A stretch of DNA of 54,935 nucleotides. It comes from an uncultured Bacteroidales bacterium (GTDB taxonomy: Bacteria; Bacteroidota; Bacteroidia; Bacteroidales; Muribaculaceae). A program made the position numbers and the translations under genes. The DNA is taken from positions 1 through 54,935 of the forward strand of contig CACYVC010000018.1 of assembly GCA_902777835.1 (NCBI GenBank), in the 5' to 3' direction. Of this stretch, positions 16,057 through 25,304 are shown one piece after another (positions within the stretch are counted from its first letter, which is position 1; each line of letters opens with the position of its first letter). The notes under the pieces are model-generated. The model ran no database searches, was not told where the DNA came from, and saw only the letters and a program-made list of their open reading frames with translations.

Positions 16057-17198
16057 CCAAACCAATAATCCATGCGGCTGTCAAAGAGCGTCTGCACCTC
16101 GTCAACAGATTGTTGAATTAGTGTCTTCTGTCGCTCTATTGCCTCAATCTTTGAGGCAAACTCTTGTTGAAGAGGGAGAGGGGGAAGAGGAATTTTTATT
16201 TGTTCAATTTTTTTAATCGTTAAACGTGTAATTGCAGCACCTCCCATATTACTTCGAATAACATCATACATTTCATTGTTATTTAACACATCTCTCAAAT
16301 ATCTATTATTCAAATTTGTTTTTGGTTTTAATAACGCAACACTTGATAAGAGGCTAAATTCTTCATTTAATGTATTAATCATAGCAATACCTGTAGTCGC
16401 TCCATCTTTTATATATAGTACATCTCCATACTTTGGAGAACAGCGTGAAAAGATTGCTTTATGGTCAATTTCATTCAAGAAAGAAATATTAGAAAAATCA
16501 AATCCGTCTTTTTTTATGTTTTTAGCTGTTACATACTTATAAGGACCCTTTTCAAAACTTTTAGGAGAATTGTGAGTGCCATCTGTTATTTGCAAACAAA
16601 CCTCTCCCAATTTCTTTACTTCCCAGCCTTTTTCATTGGTGATTGGGTCGCCAAACATATCATAGAAGATGGATTGAGCGAGTTGGTCAAGTTCTTTGAG
16701 TTGTGCCTTTTTCTTCTCTATAATGCTGCTCAACAAGTCCAATTCCGCAACTATCCGCTCCTGCTCAGCAAGAGGGGGAATGGGGAGAACTGTATTAATA
16801 ACAACTTTTGATGAAATAGCCTTAAATGTTGAACCAGTTGAATTTTTATCAAAATATGCTTGCTTTTGTGTCAGTGCATAGAAAAGGAATGGCATAATAA
16901 TTATGTCATTAGGTTGTATAGAACAAAGTCCTCGACCGATACAAATCCTGCGTGGTGTAATATTTACTGTTCCAACGGGAGCTCTAACGCAAAGTAAAAC
17001 GGAATTAGGCTCGGCAATTTTTGATGGTTGCTCAGTAAATGAGTTTGAGACATTAAGATATTTTTCACCAAAGAAAACTTTTCCTTGATGAAACTCTATG
17101 CCGTTGGTATCATTTACAGAATTGCCATTAGGAGATTGCCCCATTATCACTTTACAGACCTCCCCCAATTTCTTATATGTCCAATTGTTCTTATCCAT
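16053..17198 (-). CDS. hsdS: Type I restriction-modification specificity subunit (HsdS)
   Basis: 381 residues in the classic two-half layout. Each half has a target recognition domain (about 1-120 and 190-310) followed by a long helix that sets the spacer: LPIPPLAEQERIVAELD...LKELDQLAQSIFYDMFGDP in the middle and IPLPPLPLQQEFASKIEAIERQ...FDSRMDYWFG at the end. TRD openings WTYKKLGEVCKVIMGQSP and WEVKKLGEVCLQITDGTH are typical. Each TRD reads half of a bipartite DNA site. The gene is AT-richer in its TRDs than its neighbours, common for exchanged specificity modules. It starts 7 bp after the Fic gene stop. No second hsdS or recombinase is in the window, so there is no sign of phase-variable shuffling. 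Confidence 0.94.
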   Translation of the reverse strand: MDKNNWTYKKLGEVCKVIMGQSPNGNSVNDTNGIEFHQGKVFFGEKYLNVSNSFTEQPSKIAEPNSVLLCVRAPVGTVNITPRRICIGRGLCSIQPNDIIIMPFLFYALTQKQAYFDKNSTGSTFKAISSKVVINTVLPIPPLAEQERIVAELDLLSSIIEKKKAQLKELDQLAQSIFYDMFGDPITNEKGWEVKKLGEVCLQITDGTHNSPKSFEKGPYKYVTAKNIKKDGFDFSNISFLNEIDHKAIFSRCSPKYGDVLYIKDGATTGIAMINTLNEEFSLLSSVALLKPKTNLNNRYLRDVLNNNEMYDVIRSNMGGAAITRLTIKKIEQIKIPLPPLPLQQEFASKIEAIERQKTLIQQSVDEVQTLFDSRMDYWFG

Positions 17199-17205
17199 TG
17201 TCCGT

Positions 17206-18090
17206 TCAATCTTCTTGTTCGTAGTAATAAGAGTAGTCGATGCCTTTCATAAAGGTTTCTCGGTCCTTCACTTTGTCGGTCAAGGCACCTTGTAAAAGAT
17301 GATGAAGCATTGATGAGTCGGTTGCGCTCAGCACCATAGCAGTGAGATAATCACGCTTTGAGATGCGACTCCAATCCACGCACTTGTCAAGACGATTCTT
17401 GAGCAGAAGGTCAAGCCAGAGCCGTGTGCTTCGCCCATTGCCCTCCGCAAACGGATGTGCCACGTTCATCTCCACATACTTTGCGACAATCTCATCGAAG
17501 GTGTCATCGGGCATACGGTCGATGTCGCGCAATGCTTGAGGAAGATAGCGCGCACGGCAAAAGGTAAAATCGCCTTTCGATATAGTGACGGTGCGCACTT
17601 GTCCAGCAAAGTCATAAAGACCTCCAAACAAATATCCATGAATCTGTTGTAAACCACGAGTGGTGCCTATCTCTACGCTCTCCATGAGTCCGCTTTCCCA
17701 CAAGGCGTAAGCCTTCTCTCGGCTCTTGCCGTCGATGCTCTCGCTGTCGCTGGCAAACCAGTGGACAAATCGAGTGGCATTGGTGTTTGGGATGTTTTGA
17801 GCCAGCAACATCACGCCGTCATAGTCGAGCACATCGGTTAAGCGATGTTTGCCGTCGGGTGCGAGCAGTTTCAACTGGTTAGTGACACTAACCACTTCGC
17901 TGCCCTGCTTGCGCAGCTTGGTCTTGAGGTACTTCCAGTAGTTACGGGTGCGGGAATAGTTGTCCTGCTCGTTGATAGCCCCTATCACATCAAGCACCGA
18001 GAACCACCACTTGCTCTGCTCGTCATCCCACACGGCACGCACTTCGCGGTCGTTGTAGAAACGGATTGATATTTTGCGACGTTCAGTCAT
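17206..18090 (-). CDS. Fic-domain protein with N-terminal Bro-N-like domain, inside the RM operon
   Basis: 294 residues. Residues ~5-115 resemble the Bro-N/phage antirepressor domain of Bacteroidales (KWWFSVLDVIGAIN, YWKYLKTKLRKQGSE, NQLKLLAPDGKHRLTDV). Residues ~140-290 are a Fic domain with HLFGxLYDxAGxxRT-like YLFGGLYDFAGQVRTV and the full active-site motif HPFAEGNGRSTR at 212-223, so catalytic His212 and the anion-binding GNGR are intact. Fic enzymes usually transfer AMP to a Ser/Thr/Tyr of a target protein. I find no clear inhibitory (S/T)xxxE(G/N) helix in the protein. It is 13 bp from hsdM and 7 bp from hsdS, so it is co-transcribed with the RM genes. Target and role are unknown; the chain could be a toxin, a guard or a regulator. 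Confidence 0.88.
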   Translation of the reverse strand: MTERRKISIRFYNDREVRAVWDDEQSKWWFSVLDVIGAINEQDNYSRTRNYWKYLKTKLRKQGSEVVSVTNQLKLLAPDGKHRLTDVLDYDGVMLLAQNIPNTNATRFVHWFASDSESIDGKSREKAYALWESGLMESVEIGTTRGLQQIHGYLFGGLYDFAGQVRTVTISKGDFTFCRARYLPQALRDIDRMPDDTFDEIVAKYVEMNVAHPFAEGNGRSTRLWLDLLLKNRLDKCVDWSRISKRDYLTAMVLSATDSSMLHHLLQGALTDKVKDRETFMKGIDYSYYYEQED

Positions 18091-18103
18091 AGAAGTTCTT
18101 CAA

Positions 18104-19597
18104 TTACAGGTACTTCTGTTTAAACTCAGCCATCGCGTTGTTTATCTCGTCTTGCAGTGAGGCGATTTTGCTATAGATGACATCGGGGGCTTCGTATTCG
18201 ACCTTTACGCGCTCCACTTCCTTGTACTTGTTGATGCTGAGGTCGTAGTCGTTATCTTGAATGTCCTTGACGGGAACAAGGAACGATTGGTCTTTGCGTG
18301 TCCTTGATTCCTCGCCTTCCAAGTTCTTGAAACGAGCAATCACGTCGGGGATGTCGTTCTCGGCACACTCGGTGCGCTTTTGGTCAAGGGTATAACCATC
18401 GGCTTTCATATCATAGAACCACACCTTATCGGTTCCTCCTGCGTTAGTCTTGGTGAAAATCAAGATAGCAGTCGAGACTCCCGAATAGGGTTGGAACACT
18501 CCACTTGGCATTGAGATAACCGCTTGCAGGCGTTGGTTATTGACCAACTCTTTCCTCAACGCTTTGTGGGCTGTACTATTGCCGAACAGCACACCGTCGG
18601 GAACAATCGAGGCACAGCGACCACCCATTTGCAGCATACGGATGAACAGACTCACAAACAGCAACTCGGTTTTCTTTGTCTTGGTGATTGCAAGCAGCGA
18701 TTTGCTCACTGCCTCATTGTCGAGGCTTCCTGTGAAGGGTGGATTGGCAAGACACAAGGTGTAGCGGTTCTCATCGGTGTTGTCGGTTGAGAGGCTGTCA
18801 CGATACTGAATGTCGGGATTATCTACTCCGTGCAGCATCAAGTTCATAGCACCAATGCGCAGCATTGTGAAATCGGTGTCGAAGCCGTGCAGCATGTGGT
18901 TCTTGTAATGGTCGGCATTCTCACGCTTGAGCAGTTCGCTCTTGTAATGCTCTTGCACATACTTGGCACTCTCGACAATGAATCCTGCGCTACCCATAGC
19001 AGGGTCGCAGATGGTGTCTTTCAATGTGGGCTGCATCAGTTCGACCATCATGCGGATAATGTGCCTAGGGGTGCGGAACTGGCCATTGTTTCCTGAGGCT
19101 GCCATCTTGCCAAGCACATACTCATACACGTCGCCCATAGTGTCACGGTTGTTCATGTCGAGGTGGTCGATCCCCTCAACTATCTTGGTGAGCGTGCGAG
19201 GACTTTGGATAAGGAAGGTGGCATTCTCCATAAAACGGCTGTAGGCACTCTCCTTGCCCTCATTGAGCGTCTTGATATAGACAAACACGTCTTTGCTCAC
19301 GAGACGGAACATCGTTTCTGGGTCCTTGTTCTTGAACACGCTCCAGCGCAAATCGTTGAAAGGCACGTCACGGTCGGTCTCGGGATTGTGCCACGAGCCA
19401 TACTTGAAAGTGGGTTCACTCACCGCAACGCCAAAGGCATTGGCGTTAGCCTCACGAGTGCGCTGTGCATCGTCGAGCATTTTCATGAAGAACAGATAGG
19501 TCATCTGTTCGAGAATTGTTATGGAGTTGGTAATACCGCCTGTCCAAAAGGTATCCCAAATGCTGTCTATACGGTTTTTGATTTCGCCAGTAATCAT
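18104..19597 (-). CDS. hsdM: Type I restriction-modification DNA methyltransferase (HsdM)
   Basis: 497 residues. An N-terminal helical HsdM domain (1-140) precedes the N6-adenine methyltransferase domain. The SAM-binding motif DPAMGSAGF is at 198-206 and the catalytic NPPF at 285-288. The C-terminus (about 430-497) is the helical region that contacts HsdS. It methylates adenines in the site chosen by HsdS and is needed for both modification and restriction. It is the first gene of the operon, followed at 13 bp by the Fic gene. A weak promoter is present upstream. Confidence 0.96.
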   Translation of the reverse strand: MITGEIKNRIDSIWDTFWTGGITNSITILEQMTYLFFMKMLDDAQRTREANANAFGVAVSEPTFKYGSWHNPETDRDVPFNDLRWSVFKNKDPETMFRLVSKDVFVYIKTLNEGKESAYSRFMENATFLIQSPRTLTKIVEGIDHLDMNNRDTMGDVYEYVLGKMAASGNNGQFRTPRHIIRMMVELMQPTLKDTICDPAMGSAGFIVESAKYVQEHYKSELLKRENADHYKNHMLHGFDTDFTMLRIGAMNLMLHGVDNPDIQYRDSLSTDNTDENRYTLCLANPPFTGSLDNEAVSKSLLAITKTKKTELLFVSLFIRMLQMGGRCASIVPDGVLFGNSTAHKALRKELVNNQRLQAVISMPSGVFQPYSGVSTAILIFTKTNAGGTDKVWFYDMKADGYTLDQKRTECAENDIPDVIARFKNLEGEESRTRKDQSFLVPVKDIQDNDYDLSINKYKEVERVKVEYEAPDVIYSKIASLQDEINNAMAEFKQKYL

Positions 19598-19622
19598 GGG
19601 TGGTCTTTTTTAGTTTAACCTA

Positions 19623-19655
19623 CAAAGATACACATTTTTTGAATTCATTTGGACA
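19623..19655 (-). promoter_or_regulatory. Possible promoter of the RM operon
   Basis: Minus-strand TATCTTTG (plus 19623-19630) lies 25 bp before the hsdM ATG. A TTG at plus 19653-19655 is 22 bp upstream, a little far from ideal. Confidence 0.4.
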
Positions 19656-19839
19656 AGATGATAATAATTCAGTCAAAATGAAATCATAATTGAGGTTAGC
19701 GAACTAAAAGACCATAAAAAAGCACCCTCAAAAAATGCTGGTTTGCTCAAAAAAATAGCAATTATGTCTCATCAGTGATTGTTATTCCTATTGTCGTTTA
19801 TCATTCCTCTTGTGATTGTGGTCATTTAGCGATGTCGCA

Positions 19840-20670
19840 TCAATCTATCAATTCTTGTGGTATCAGAGCATAGTCGAACATCACTTCGGAGTGGTTGTTC
19901 CAGTGTAGCTTGTGTTCTGTTACATTGCCTGTGGCACGGTCGATGGTGTCGCGGTAGATTTTTGAGACGCGATAGAGTTTGCCGTTGGGCTCTTTATGGA
20001 AGTGGTGACCTTCTTCCACAATGCGATAGGTGGTAGGGTAGTGGGCGGTGGTGCGCAGCTCGGTCTTGAGGATGTCGCCATCGCACCAGGCACACAGCTG
20101 TACAGGTTGTTGGGTATCGTTGCGGAAACGGTAATCGACAAAGTTGTAGTTCACCGACGTGCCAGCGCTGTAGGGTACTCGTTTGCCATCGGGGTCGGGT
20201 GCAAGGGCGTCGCTGTGGTGGTGCAGCTCGGTGATGGTCATGGGGCTGTGTAGCACCACGAGGTTGATGGTGTTGGCAAGGTTGCACAATCCACCTCCCA
20301 CGCCAGCAATGAGCTTGCCGTTGGCGATGATTCTGCCCTCGGTGAACCCGTTTTTCTTTGATGTCTTTCCCACATATCTCCAGAAAGAGAATGATTCGCC
20401 TGGCTTGATGATAAGTCCATTAATCTTGCTGCATGCGAGTCTTATATTGTCGGCTTTATTAAGTTGCAGCTGAAGGTCGATGCCAGGTCCGCGCTTTATC
20501 ATGTCGCTGCTGTGCGAGGCCACCATCACTGATAGTTTCTCCTCATGGAAGGTCTTTGCCCATTTTTCCTTACCCAAGAAGTTCTTGATGTGGCGTGTGA
20601 CGATTTGTTTCCTCAGTGCAATGGCGTAGGTGGTGGGGCTTATTTCGCAGAATAGTTTTCTCTTTCTCAT
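19840..20670 (-). CDS. VanW family protein
   Basis: 276 residues with a VanW domain at about 85-225. The signature is clear: NGLIIKPGESFSFWRYVG, GFTEGRII, GVGGGLCNLANTIN and a C-terminal YNFVDYRFRNDT strand with CAWCDGDIL. VanW was named from a glycopeptide-resistance cluster, but its biochemical role is not known and chromosomal copies are not evidence of resistance. No signal peptide or membrane segment is evident. The next gene (YqeG-like) ends 20 bp upstream of this start, so the two probably form an operon. Confidence 0.87.
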   Translation of the reverse strand: MRKRKLFCEISPTTYAIALRKQIVTRHIKNFLGKEKWAKTFHEEKLSVMVASHSSDMIKRGPGIDLQLQLNKADNIRLACSKINGLIIKPGESFSFWRYVGKTSKKNGFTEGRIIANGKLIAGVGGGLCNLANTINLVVLHSPMTITELHHHSDALAPDPDGKRVPYSAGTSVNYNFVDYRFRNDTQQPVQLCAWCDGDILKTELRTTAHYPTTYRIVEEGHHFHKEPNGKLYRVSKIYRDTIDRATGNVTEHKLHWNNHSEVMFDYALIPQELID

Positions 20671-20690
20671 GGTTTTGTGATTTGTGATTT

Positions 20691-21206
20691 TCAGAATAAT
20701 CGATGCTGATAACGCTTGCTGTGAGAATAAAACCAGAGCACTATCTTCTCAAGGTTGCGGCGGATGCCTTTCTTCTCTTTTTTGTAGTAGCCAATGTACT
20801 TGACAAGAATGCTTGGCAAATGACTGCGGTTGGCACCATAGATATCGGTAAACAGCTGGTCGCCAATCACCACCACTTCGCTCGTGGTGAGTTGCATCAT
20901 CTCCACCGCTTTAATGTAGCATGCAGGATGCGGCTTACCGGCTTCCTCAATGTAGAGCGTGTGTATGTTGGCGGCGAAGCGCTCAATGCGCTGTCGGTTG
21001 TTGTTGGAGAGCAGCAGGGTGGTGAACCCCATCGAGTTGAGTTTGGCAAAAAGGGCATCAACTTGCTCGGTGGAGTCGGCGCCATGTGGCACGAGAGTGT
21101 TGTCGATGTCAATTATCAACCCCTTGTAGCCCTTGTCACTAAGAGCTTTGTAGTTGATAGAAAAGACATCTTCAACATATTCGTATGGATAAAAACACTT
21201 GAACAT
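20691..21206 (-). CDS. YqeG-family HAD IIIA-type phosphatase
   Basis: 171 residues. The HAD motifs are visible: DIDNTLVPHG (nucleophile Asp of DxDxT, near residue 33), LLSNNNR as motif II, KPHPACY with the motif III Lys and VVVIGDQLFTDIYGA as motif IV. Size and motif spacing fit the YqeG/GEP4-like group (phosphatidylglycerophosphatase in mitochondria; bacterial substrate unsettled). It lies 20 bp upstream of the VanW gene on the same strand. Confidence 0.85.
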   Translation of the reverse strand: MFKCFYPYEYVEDVFSINYKALSDKGYKGLIIDIDNTLVPHGADSTEQVDALFAKLNSMGFTTLLLSNNNRQRIERFAANIHTLYIEEAGKPHPACYIKAVEMMQLTTSEVVVIGDQLFTDIYGANRSHLPSILVKYIGYYKKEKKGIRRNLEKIVLWFYSHSKRYQHRLF

Positions 21207-21258
21207 GAGGAAGTTGCGGTGTATTGATTATCTTAAATCGCAATCGCGGTCCCCTATG

Positions 21259-21309
21259 CTGCGACAAGTCGCAGTAACTTATCACTTAACACTTAACACT
21301 TATCACTTA
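21259..21309 (-). repeat. Hairpin plus five 7-bp repeats (ACACTTA type) next to a stop codon
   Basis: CTGCGAC-AA-GTCGCAG (21259-21274) is followed by TAACTTA, TCACTTA, ACACTTA, ACACTTA, TCACTTA up to 21309, two bases before the glycosyltransferase stop (21312-21314). The unit is the reverse complement of the TAAGTGT array at 1167-1201. Confidence 0.8.
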
Positions 21310-21311
21310 AC

Positions 21312-22448
21312 CTACGCTTTGCCTCTAGCTTGGTCGTAGGTAAGCATAGTGCTTTGCGCCAGATTATGCTGGGTGAATGCTGCAGCGAGTTCTTTTCCCT
21401 TGTCGGTCAACGCCTTGCATCTATCGGGGGAACTTAGCACGGTGTTGATGTGCTTGGCGAGTTGTTCCTCATTCTTAGGATCGAAATAGAGGGCAACATC
21501 TTTTGCAATCTCGCGGTGGCATCCGTCATCACTGGTGATGAGTGGTGTGCCGCTAATCATCGCCTCGATGACGCACTGTCCCATACCGTCGGCAATTGAG
21601 GGGTCGATAAAGGCTTTTGAAAGCGCATACAGGCACATGAAGTTGTGCTTGTTCACACTCGATACTCTCACTATGCGCTCCTCGATGTTGAGTTTCTCGG
21701 CGAGACGCTTGAGTTGCCTATATCGATCATTCTTCTTGCCAATGATGACGAGGTCGATTTTCTTGTCATCAATTTTAGCGAAAGCCTTATATAGAGTCTC
21801 CATGTTGCTCAAATCCCCAAAGTCGGTGACTGCAAGAATGAAGTTAGACGGCAGGTTGTATTTTCCCTTAGTGTTCTGGATGAAAATAGGGTCGTTTAGG
21901 TTCTCGATATACTCATCGCGGTAGGCAGTATAGATGACATCAATCTTGTTGGCACTGGTGCCATACTTCTTGATTATAGAGTCCTTGATATACTCGCTGG
22001 TGGCAATGATGCGGTCGGCTCGCTTGCAGGCATGGCCTATGCGGGAACTACGCCTTAGTTTTTCAAACCAAGTGTAGTCGTTCATGAATCGCTTGAAGGA
22101 GAGGTCGCGCACGGTGGTCACCATTCTCACTTTCTCCTTGCCATGCCCCGAGGGCAGCACTGAGTCCAGGCCGTGAAACACTTTCACGCCATGACGGTGG
22201 AAGTCGGTGAAAATGCCGCTGCGGTTGCGCCATAACCATTTGCTGAAAGCCTTATATGGAGTTTTCAGGTGTACACTCGATATAGAAAGCAGCCACGATA
22301 GGCCACGGTCACTAGAGTTTTCGGGAGTATATACCATAAAAGAGTCTCTAGGATATTCCATACCTAGCGACGAAATCAAGAGACGGTCGTAATAACACAG
22401 TTGGGAATTACTGTTTACCGTTCTTATACCATCAAAACCTATTGTCAT
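21312..22448 (-). CDS. Glycosyltransferase family 4 (GT-B) protein
   Basis: 378 residues. The C-terminal half has the GT4 donor-binding pattern: LAVTDFGDLSNMETLYKAF, IIGKKNDRYRQLKRLAEKL, then the SKAFIDPSIADGMGQCVIEAM segment with the E-x7-E-type region and GTPLITSDDGCHREIAKDVALYFDP. The N-terminal half has a GFDGIRTVNS start. Such enzymes transfer sugars from nucleotide donors to glycans or lipids in the cytoplasm. Donor and acceptor are not predictable. Terminal residues after the GT fold are few. It is followed by a repeat array. Confidence 0.85.
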   Translation of the reverse strand: MTIGFDGIRTVNSNSQLCYYDRLLISSLGMEYPRDSFMVYTPENSSDRGLSWLLSISSVHLKTPYKAFSKWLWRNRSGIFTDFHRHGVKVFHGLDSVLPSGHGKEKVRMVTTVRDLSFKRFMNDYTWFEKLRRSSRIGHACKRADRIIATSEYIKDSIIKKYGTSANKIDVIYTAYRDEYIENLNDPIFIQNTKGKYNLPSNFILAVTDFGDLSNMETLYKAFAKIDDKKIDLVIIGKKNDRYRQLKRLAEKLNIEERIVRVSSVNKHNFMCLYALSKAFIDPSIADGMGQCVIEAMISGTPLITSDDGCHREIAKDVALYFDPKNEEQLAKHINTVLSSPDRCKALTDKGKELAAAFTQHNLAQSTMLTYDQARGKA

Positions 22449-22511
22449 TTTATATTATAAAAGGTGTTGTGTTAATGTTAAAATGTAGTTCTTTACATCA
22501 GTACAAGTTTG

Positions 22512-22519
22512 CAAAGTTA
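22512..22519 (-). promoter_or_regulatory. -7 box for the glycosyltransferase gene
   Basis: CAAAGTTA on the plus strand reads TAACTTTG on the minus strand, 63 bp before the ATG at 22448. No TTTG is at the ideal distance. Confidence 0.4.
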
Positions 22520-22600
22520 GATATAATCCATAGAAATAGAGACATAAATTTAATTAAAATTTTATAAAATAAGGTTTTGTGGCATATTTTTGCTGTCTCG

Positions 22601-25282
22601 TTATTTCTTTTTTGCTTTATCTGATGAAGTTCCTGCCACCTGCTTGATGTAAATGTCGCGTTGTGGGAAAGGAATCTCAATACTGTTGTCCTGCAAGGTG
22701 TTGTAGATGGTTTCTTTAACCTTGTAAACGAAATTAATCTTCTCTTCGACTAGTACCCAGAATGCCACAATGAGATCTACTGAGCTTTCGCCAAAGTCGC
22801 CGAAGAACACCTTGAAGCCTTGTTTCTTCTGTATCACAGGGCGTCCAGTGACACTGGTGGTGTCGTTGAGGGTATTAAGATTGGTCTCGAGCAATTCTCT
22901 AACTTCATCGACTTTTACTCCGTAGGCCACACCAATGGGTAGTTTCACATACTCGTAGCTATGGTTCTTTGTGAAGTTTTTGAAATTCTTGTTAAACAGC
23001 GAGGTGTTGAGAAACGCTATAATACTGCCATCGAGGGTTACAATCTGAGTGCTCTGGTAGCCAATGCTCTCCACTTTTCCCAAGATGCCGTCGCACTCGA
23101 TATAGTCGCCCACGCGCACACGTCCCGACATCAGCGAGAGTCCATAGATAAAGTTCTCGAGAATGTCTTTCATGGCAAATCCGAGACCAGTCGCCAAGCC
23201 AGCCGAGATTAGCGATATGCCACTCTTGGGCACCTTGAAGAGCACGAGAGCAAAGATGAAGAAGCTACCCCACACCACAATGGTGATGATATTGTTAGCA
23301 AGGGTAATGTTGGGGCGGCGGGTCGAATCGGTCTTGGCAAACTGCTTGAGTTTATATCGTCGGTATAGCGAGTGAGCCACGTAGTTGATATAATAGAACA
23401 CAAAGAACAGCGCACTCACGAGCACAATCTTGTAGAGTGAAATCTGGATGATGCCTTGCTGGTCGATGAAATTGTGGTAGAAATATTTCACCAGCAATTG
23501 CTTCATGTCAAACATGTTGACAGCAAATAGAATGCTTATGAGCACCGAGAGAACCGCCAGCACAGGCAATACCACCTTTATAAAGATGTCGTAGGCCCAA
23601 GTTTGGTTGATATAGTCACCATTTTTCTCTAGAGATAAAATCTTGTTAAAGAGTTTTTTCTCGCTATTTTTCTTGTTTTTGCCTTTAAGTTTCGCGGTCT
23701 CATCTTTCATGATGCGCTTGACGATATATCTTTCGTTAAACATCTTGGCGAGATCGTAGAGGCACACGATGGTTTGGACGCAGGCCAGCTGGAACGACCA
23801 CCACACCATGATTTGCACGGCAAGCAGTGTGTAGCCTATCCAAGCCAGGATGCACGAAGCAATCATGGCAATTAGCGATATGGTAGAGAAAATGATATCT
23901 ATTGTAGGAATCTTCACGTGGCGCTTCTTGACGACGATAAATTGCCAAATAGTGAACGCCAGCATGAGTGGTGGGAAGATGAGGTTAACAACATTGTTAG
24001 GGATGAAAATAATGCGGAACACTATTACCACAAACGCCATGAGCATGAAGGGGGTATATACCATCACACCAGCATTAATCTGCTTGCTGCTTAGCCTGAT
24101 GAGCAGTGACAGCAGAATAACAAACAGCAGCCAGGAATAGTCAAGTGTTATGCCTATTGCCATAACTATGAAGTTGTGGTGCATGAGAGAATTGGCAATG
24201 GTGATGAACACCGAGAAGAGGAAAACGCCACAGGCGAGGCCTATCATGGTGCGACGGCGCTTGTAGCTGGGGTTGTTCCTTATATTCTTGGGAAGGCACC
24301 ATCTCAGGATAATGGCGCTCAATACCGTTGCGATGAAGATATAAAAAAGGATGAAAACCGATGTCATAATGATTACCGGTCCTCGCCACTGGCTTTTGAT
24401 ATTGGTTTTCCCGCCATCGCGGTTGAGTTCTTGGTATTTCTCTCGTAGTTGGGTATTTATCCTGCCGTAGTTGTTTCCAAGCGATGCAAGCACTTGGAAA
24501 TAGTTGTTGCCCCCGTTGCGGAAGATGCTGTTTTGCAGATTTTCATATTGCTTTAAAGCATAGGAGTTGAGCGCGTTGAGTTTTTCAGCCACTTCGTCGT
24601 AATAACGTTTGTCGGCGCTCATCTTTTCCTTAATCTTTATGTTGTTGTTGCGCAACGCTTCGGCATAGAAGATACATCTTTCTCTTATCTTAATTTCCTT
24701 GTCATTAAGCACATAGAGTGCCGCATTCTCCACATCAAGTTTGGGGTCATTAATGGCATCATGGTTGAGTGTGCTGCCATTGCCTTCGGCTTGTTGCACC
24801 TGCATGATGCTGTCGGCGACCTCGGTCAGTGAGCTCTTCTCGTTGTTCTCAATAGCAGGAGAGATGTGCTTGAGCACATTGATGAGGCTGTCATATCTCT
24901 CGATTTCGGCATCCATCCTTGACATTATCTTGTCGAAGGGCACATGGGCGATATGTGAGTTGTTATACAGGTCGGTAGCTTGCTGACAAGCGTAGGCCAT
25001 GTCGAAGGTGAAATCGCTGTTTTGTGAGTACAGGATAAGCGATATTTGGTCGATTTGCTGCATGGTGGCGACAAGTCTTTCATGTTGCTTTTGTGCCCGC
25101 AGTTCCATCTCTTTCATGGTTTGTTTCTGCTGCTTATACTTCATCTCAAGTTCGGCGCACAGCACATCTATTGTCTTGCCAAAGTCGCGCTCCTTGAACA
25201 CGGCATGCGCCTGGGTGGCGCTGATTACCAGTACTATCACTAGGAGTAAAAATCTATTTTTTCTAAAAAGGTTTTTTGTCAT
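22601..25282 (-). CDS. Large mechanosensitive channel, MscS/MscK type
   Basis: 893 residues from the ATG at 25282 (an upstream in-frame TTG is not needed). A signal peptide (VIVLVISATQAHA) leads to a periplasmic helical/coiled-coil region (about 30-310). About eleven membrane segments follow, ending in the MscS pore helix GLATGLGFAMKDILENFIYG (near residue 705). The beta domain has VRVGDYIECDGILGKVESIGYQSTQIVTLDG and the C-terminal alpha/beta domain closes the chain with a Lys-rich tail. Such channels release solutes on hypoosmotic shock. A promoter at 25305-25336 would give a very short leader. Confidence 0.9.
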   Translation of the reverse strand: MTKNLFRKNRFLLLVIVLVISATQAHAVFKERDFGKTIDVLCAELEMKYKQQKQTMKEMELRAQKQHERLVATMQQIDQISLILYSQNSDFTFDMAYACQQATDLYNNSHIAHVPFDKIMSRMDAEIERYDSLINVLKHISPAIENNEKSSLTEVADSIMQVQQAEGNGSTLNHDAINDPKLDVENAALYVLNDKEIKIRERCIFYAEALRNNNIKIKEKMSADKRYYDEVAEKLNALNSYALKQYENLQNSIFRNGGNNYFQVLASLGNNYGRINTQLREKYQELNRDGGKTNIKSQWRGPVIIMTSVFILFYIFIATVLSAIILRWCLPKNIRNNPSYKRRRTMIGLACGVFLFSVFITIANSLMHHNFIVMAIGITLDYSWLLFVILLSLLIRLSSKQINAGVMVYTPFMLMAFVVIVFRIIFIPNNVVNLIFPPLMLAFTIWQFIVVKKRHVKIPTIDIIFSTISLIAMIASCILAWIGYTLLAVQIMVWWSFQLACVQTIVCLYDLAKMFNERYIVKRIMKDETAKLKGKNKKNSEKKLFNKILSLEKNGDYINQTWAYDIFIKVVLPVLAVLSVLISILFAVNMFDMKQLLVKYFYHNFIDQQGIIQISLYKIVLVSALFFVFYYINYVAHSLYRRYKLKQFAKTDSTRRPNITLANNIITIVVWGSFFIFALVLFKVPKSGISLISAGLATGLGFAMKDILENFIYGLSLMSGRVRVGDYIECDGILGKVESIGYQSTQIVTLDGSIIAFLNTSLFNKNFKNFTKNHSYEYVKLPIGVAYGVKVDEVRELLETNLNTLNDTTSVTGRPVIQKKQGFKVFFGDFGESSVDLIVAFWVLVEEKINFVYKVKETIYNTLQDNSIEIPFPQRDIYIKQVAGTSSDKAKKK

Positions 25283-25304
25283 AGTTATCAAGCTTTTACC
25301 GACG

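Noticed and set aside
16053-17198. Phase-variable hsdS shuffling
   Set aside because: Only one hsdS, no inverted partial copies and no recombinase in the window.
19840-20670. Vancomycin resistance gene
   Set aside because: VanW-domain proteins are widespread without van operons; no vanHAX genes are nearby, and Gram-negative cells exclude the drug anyway.
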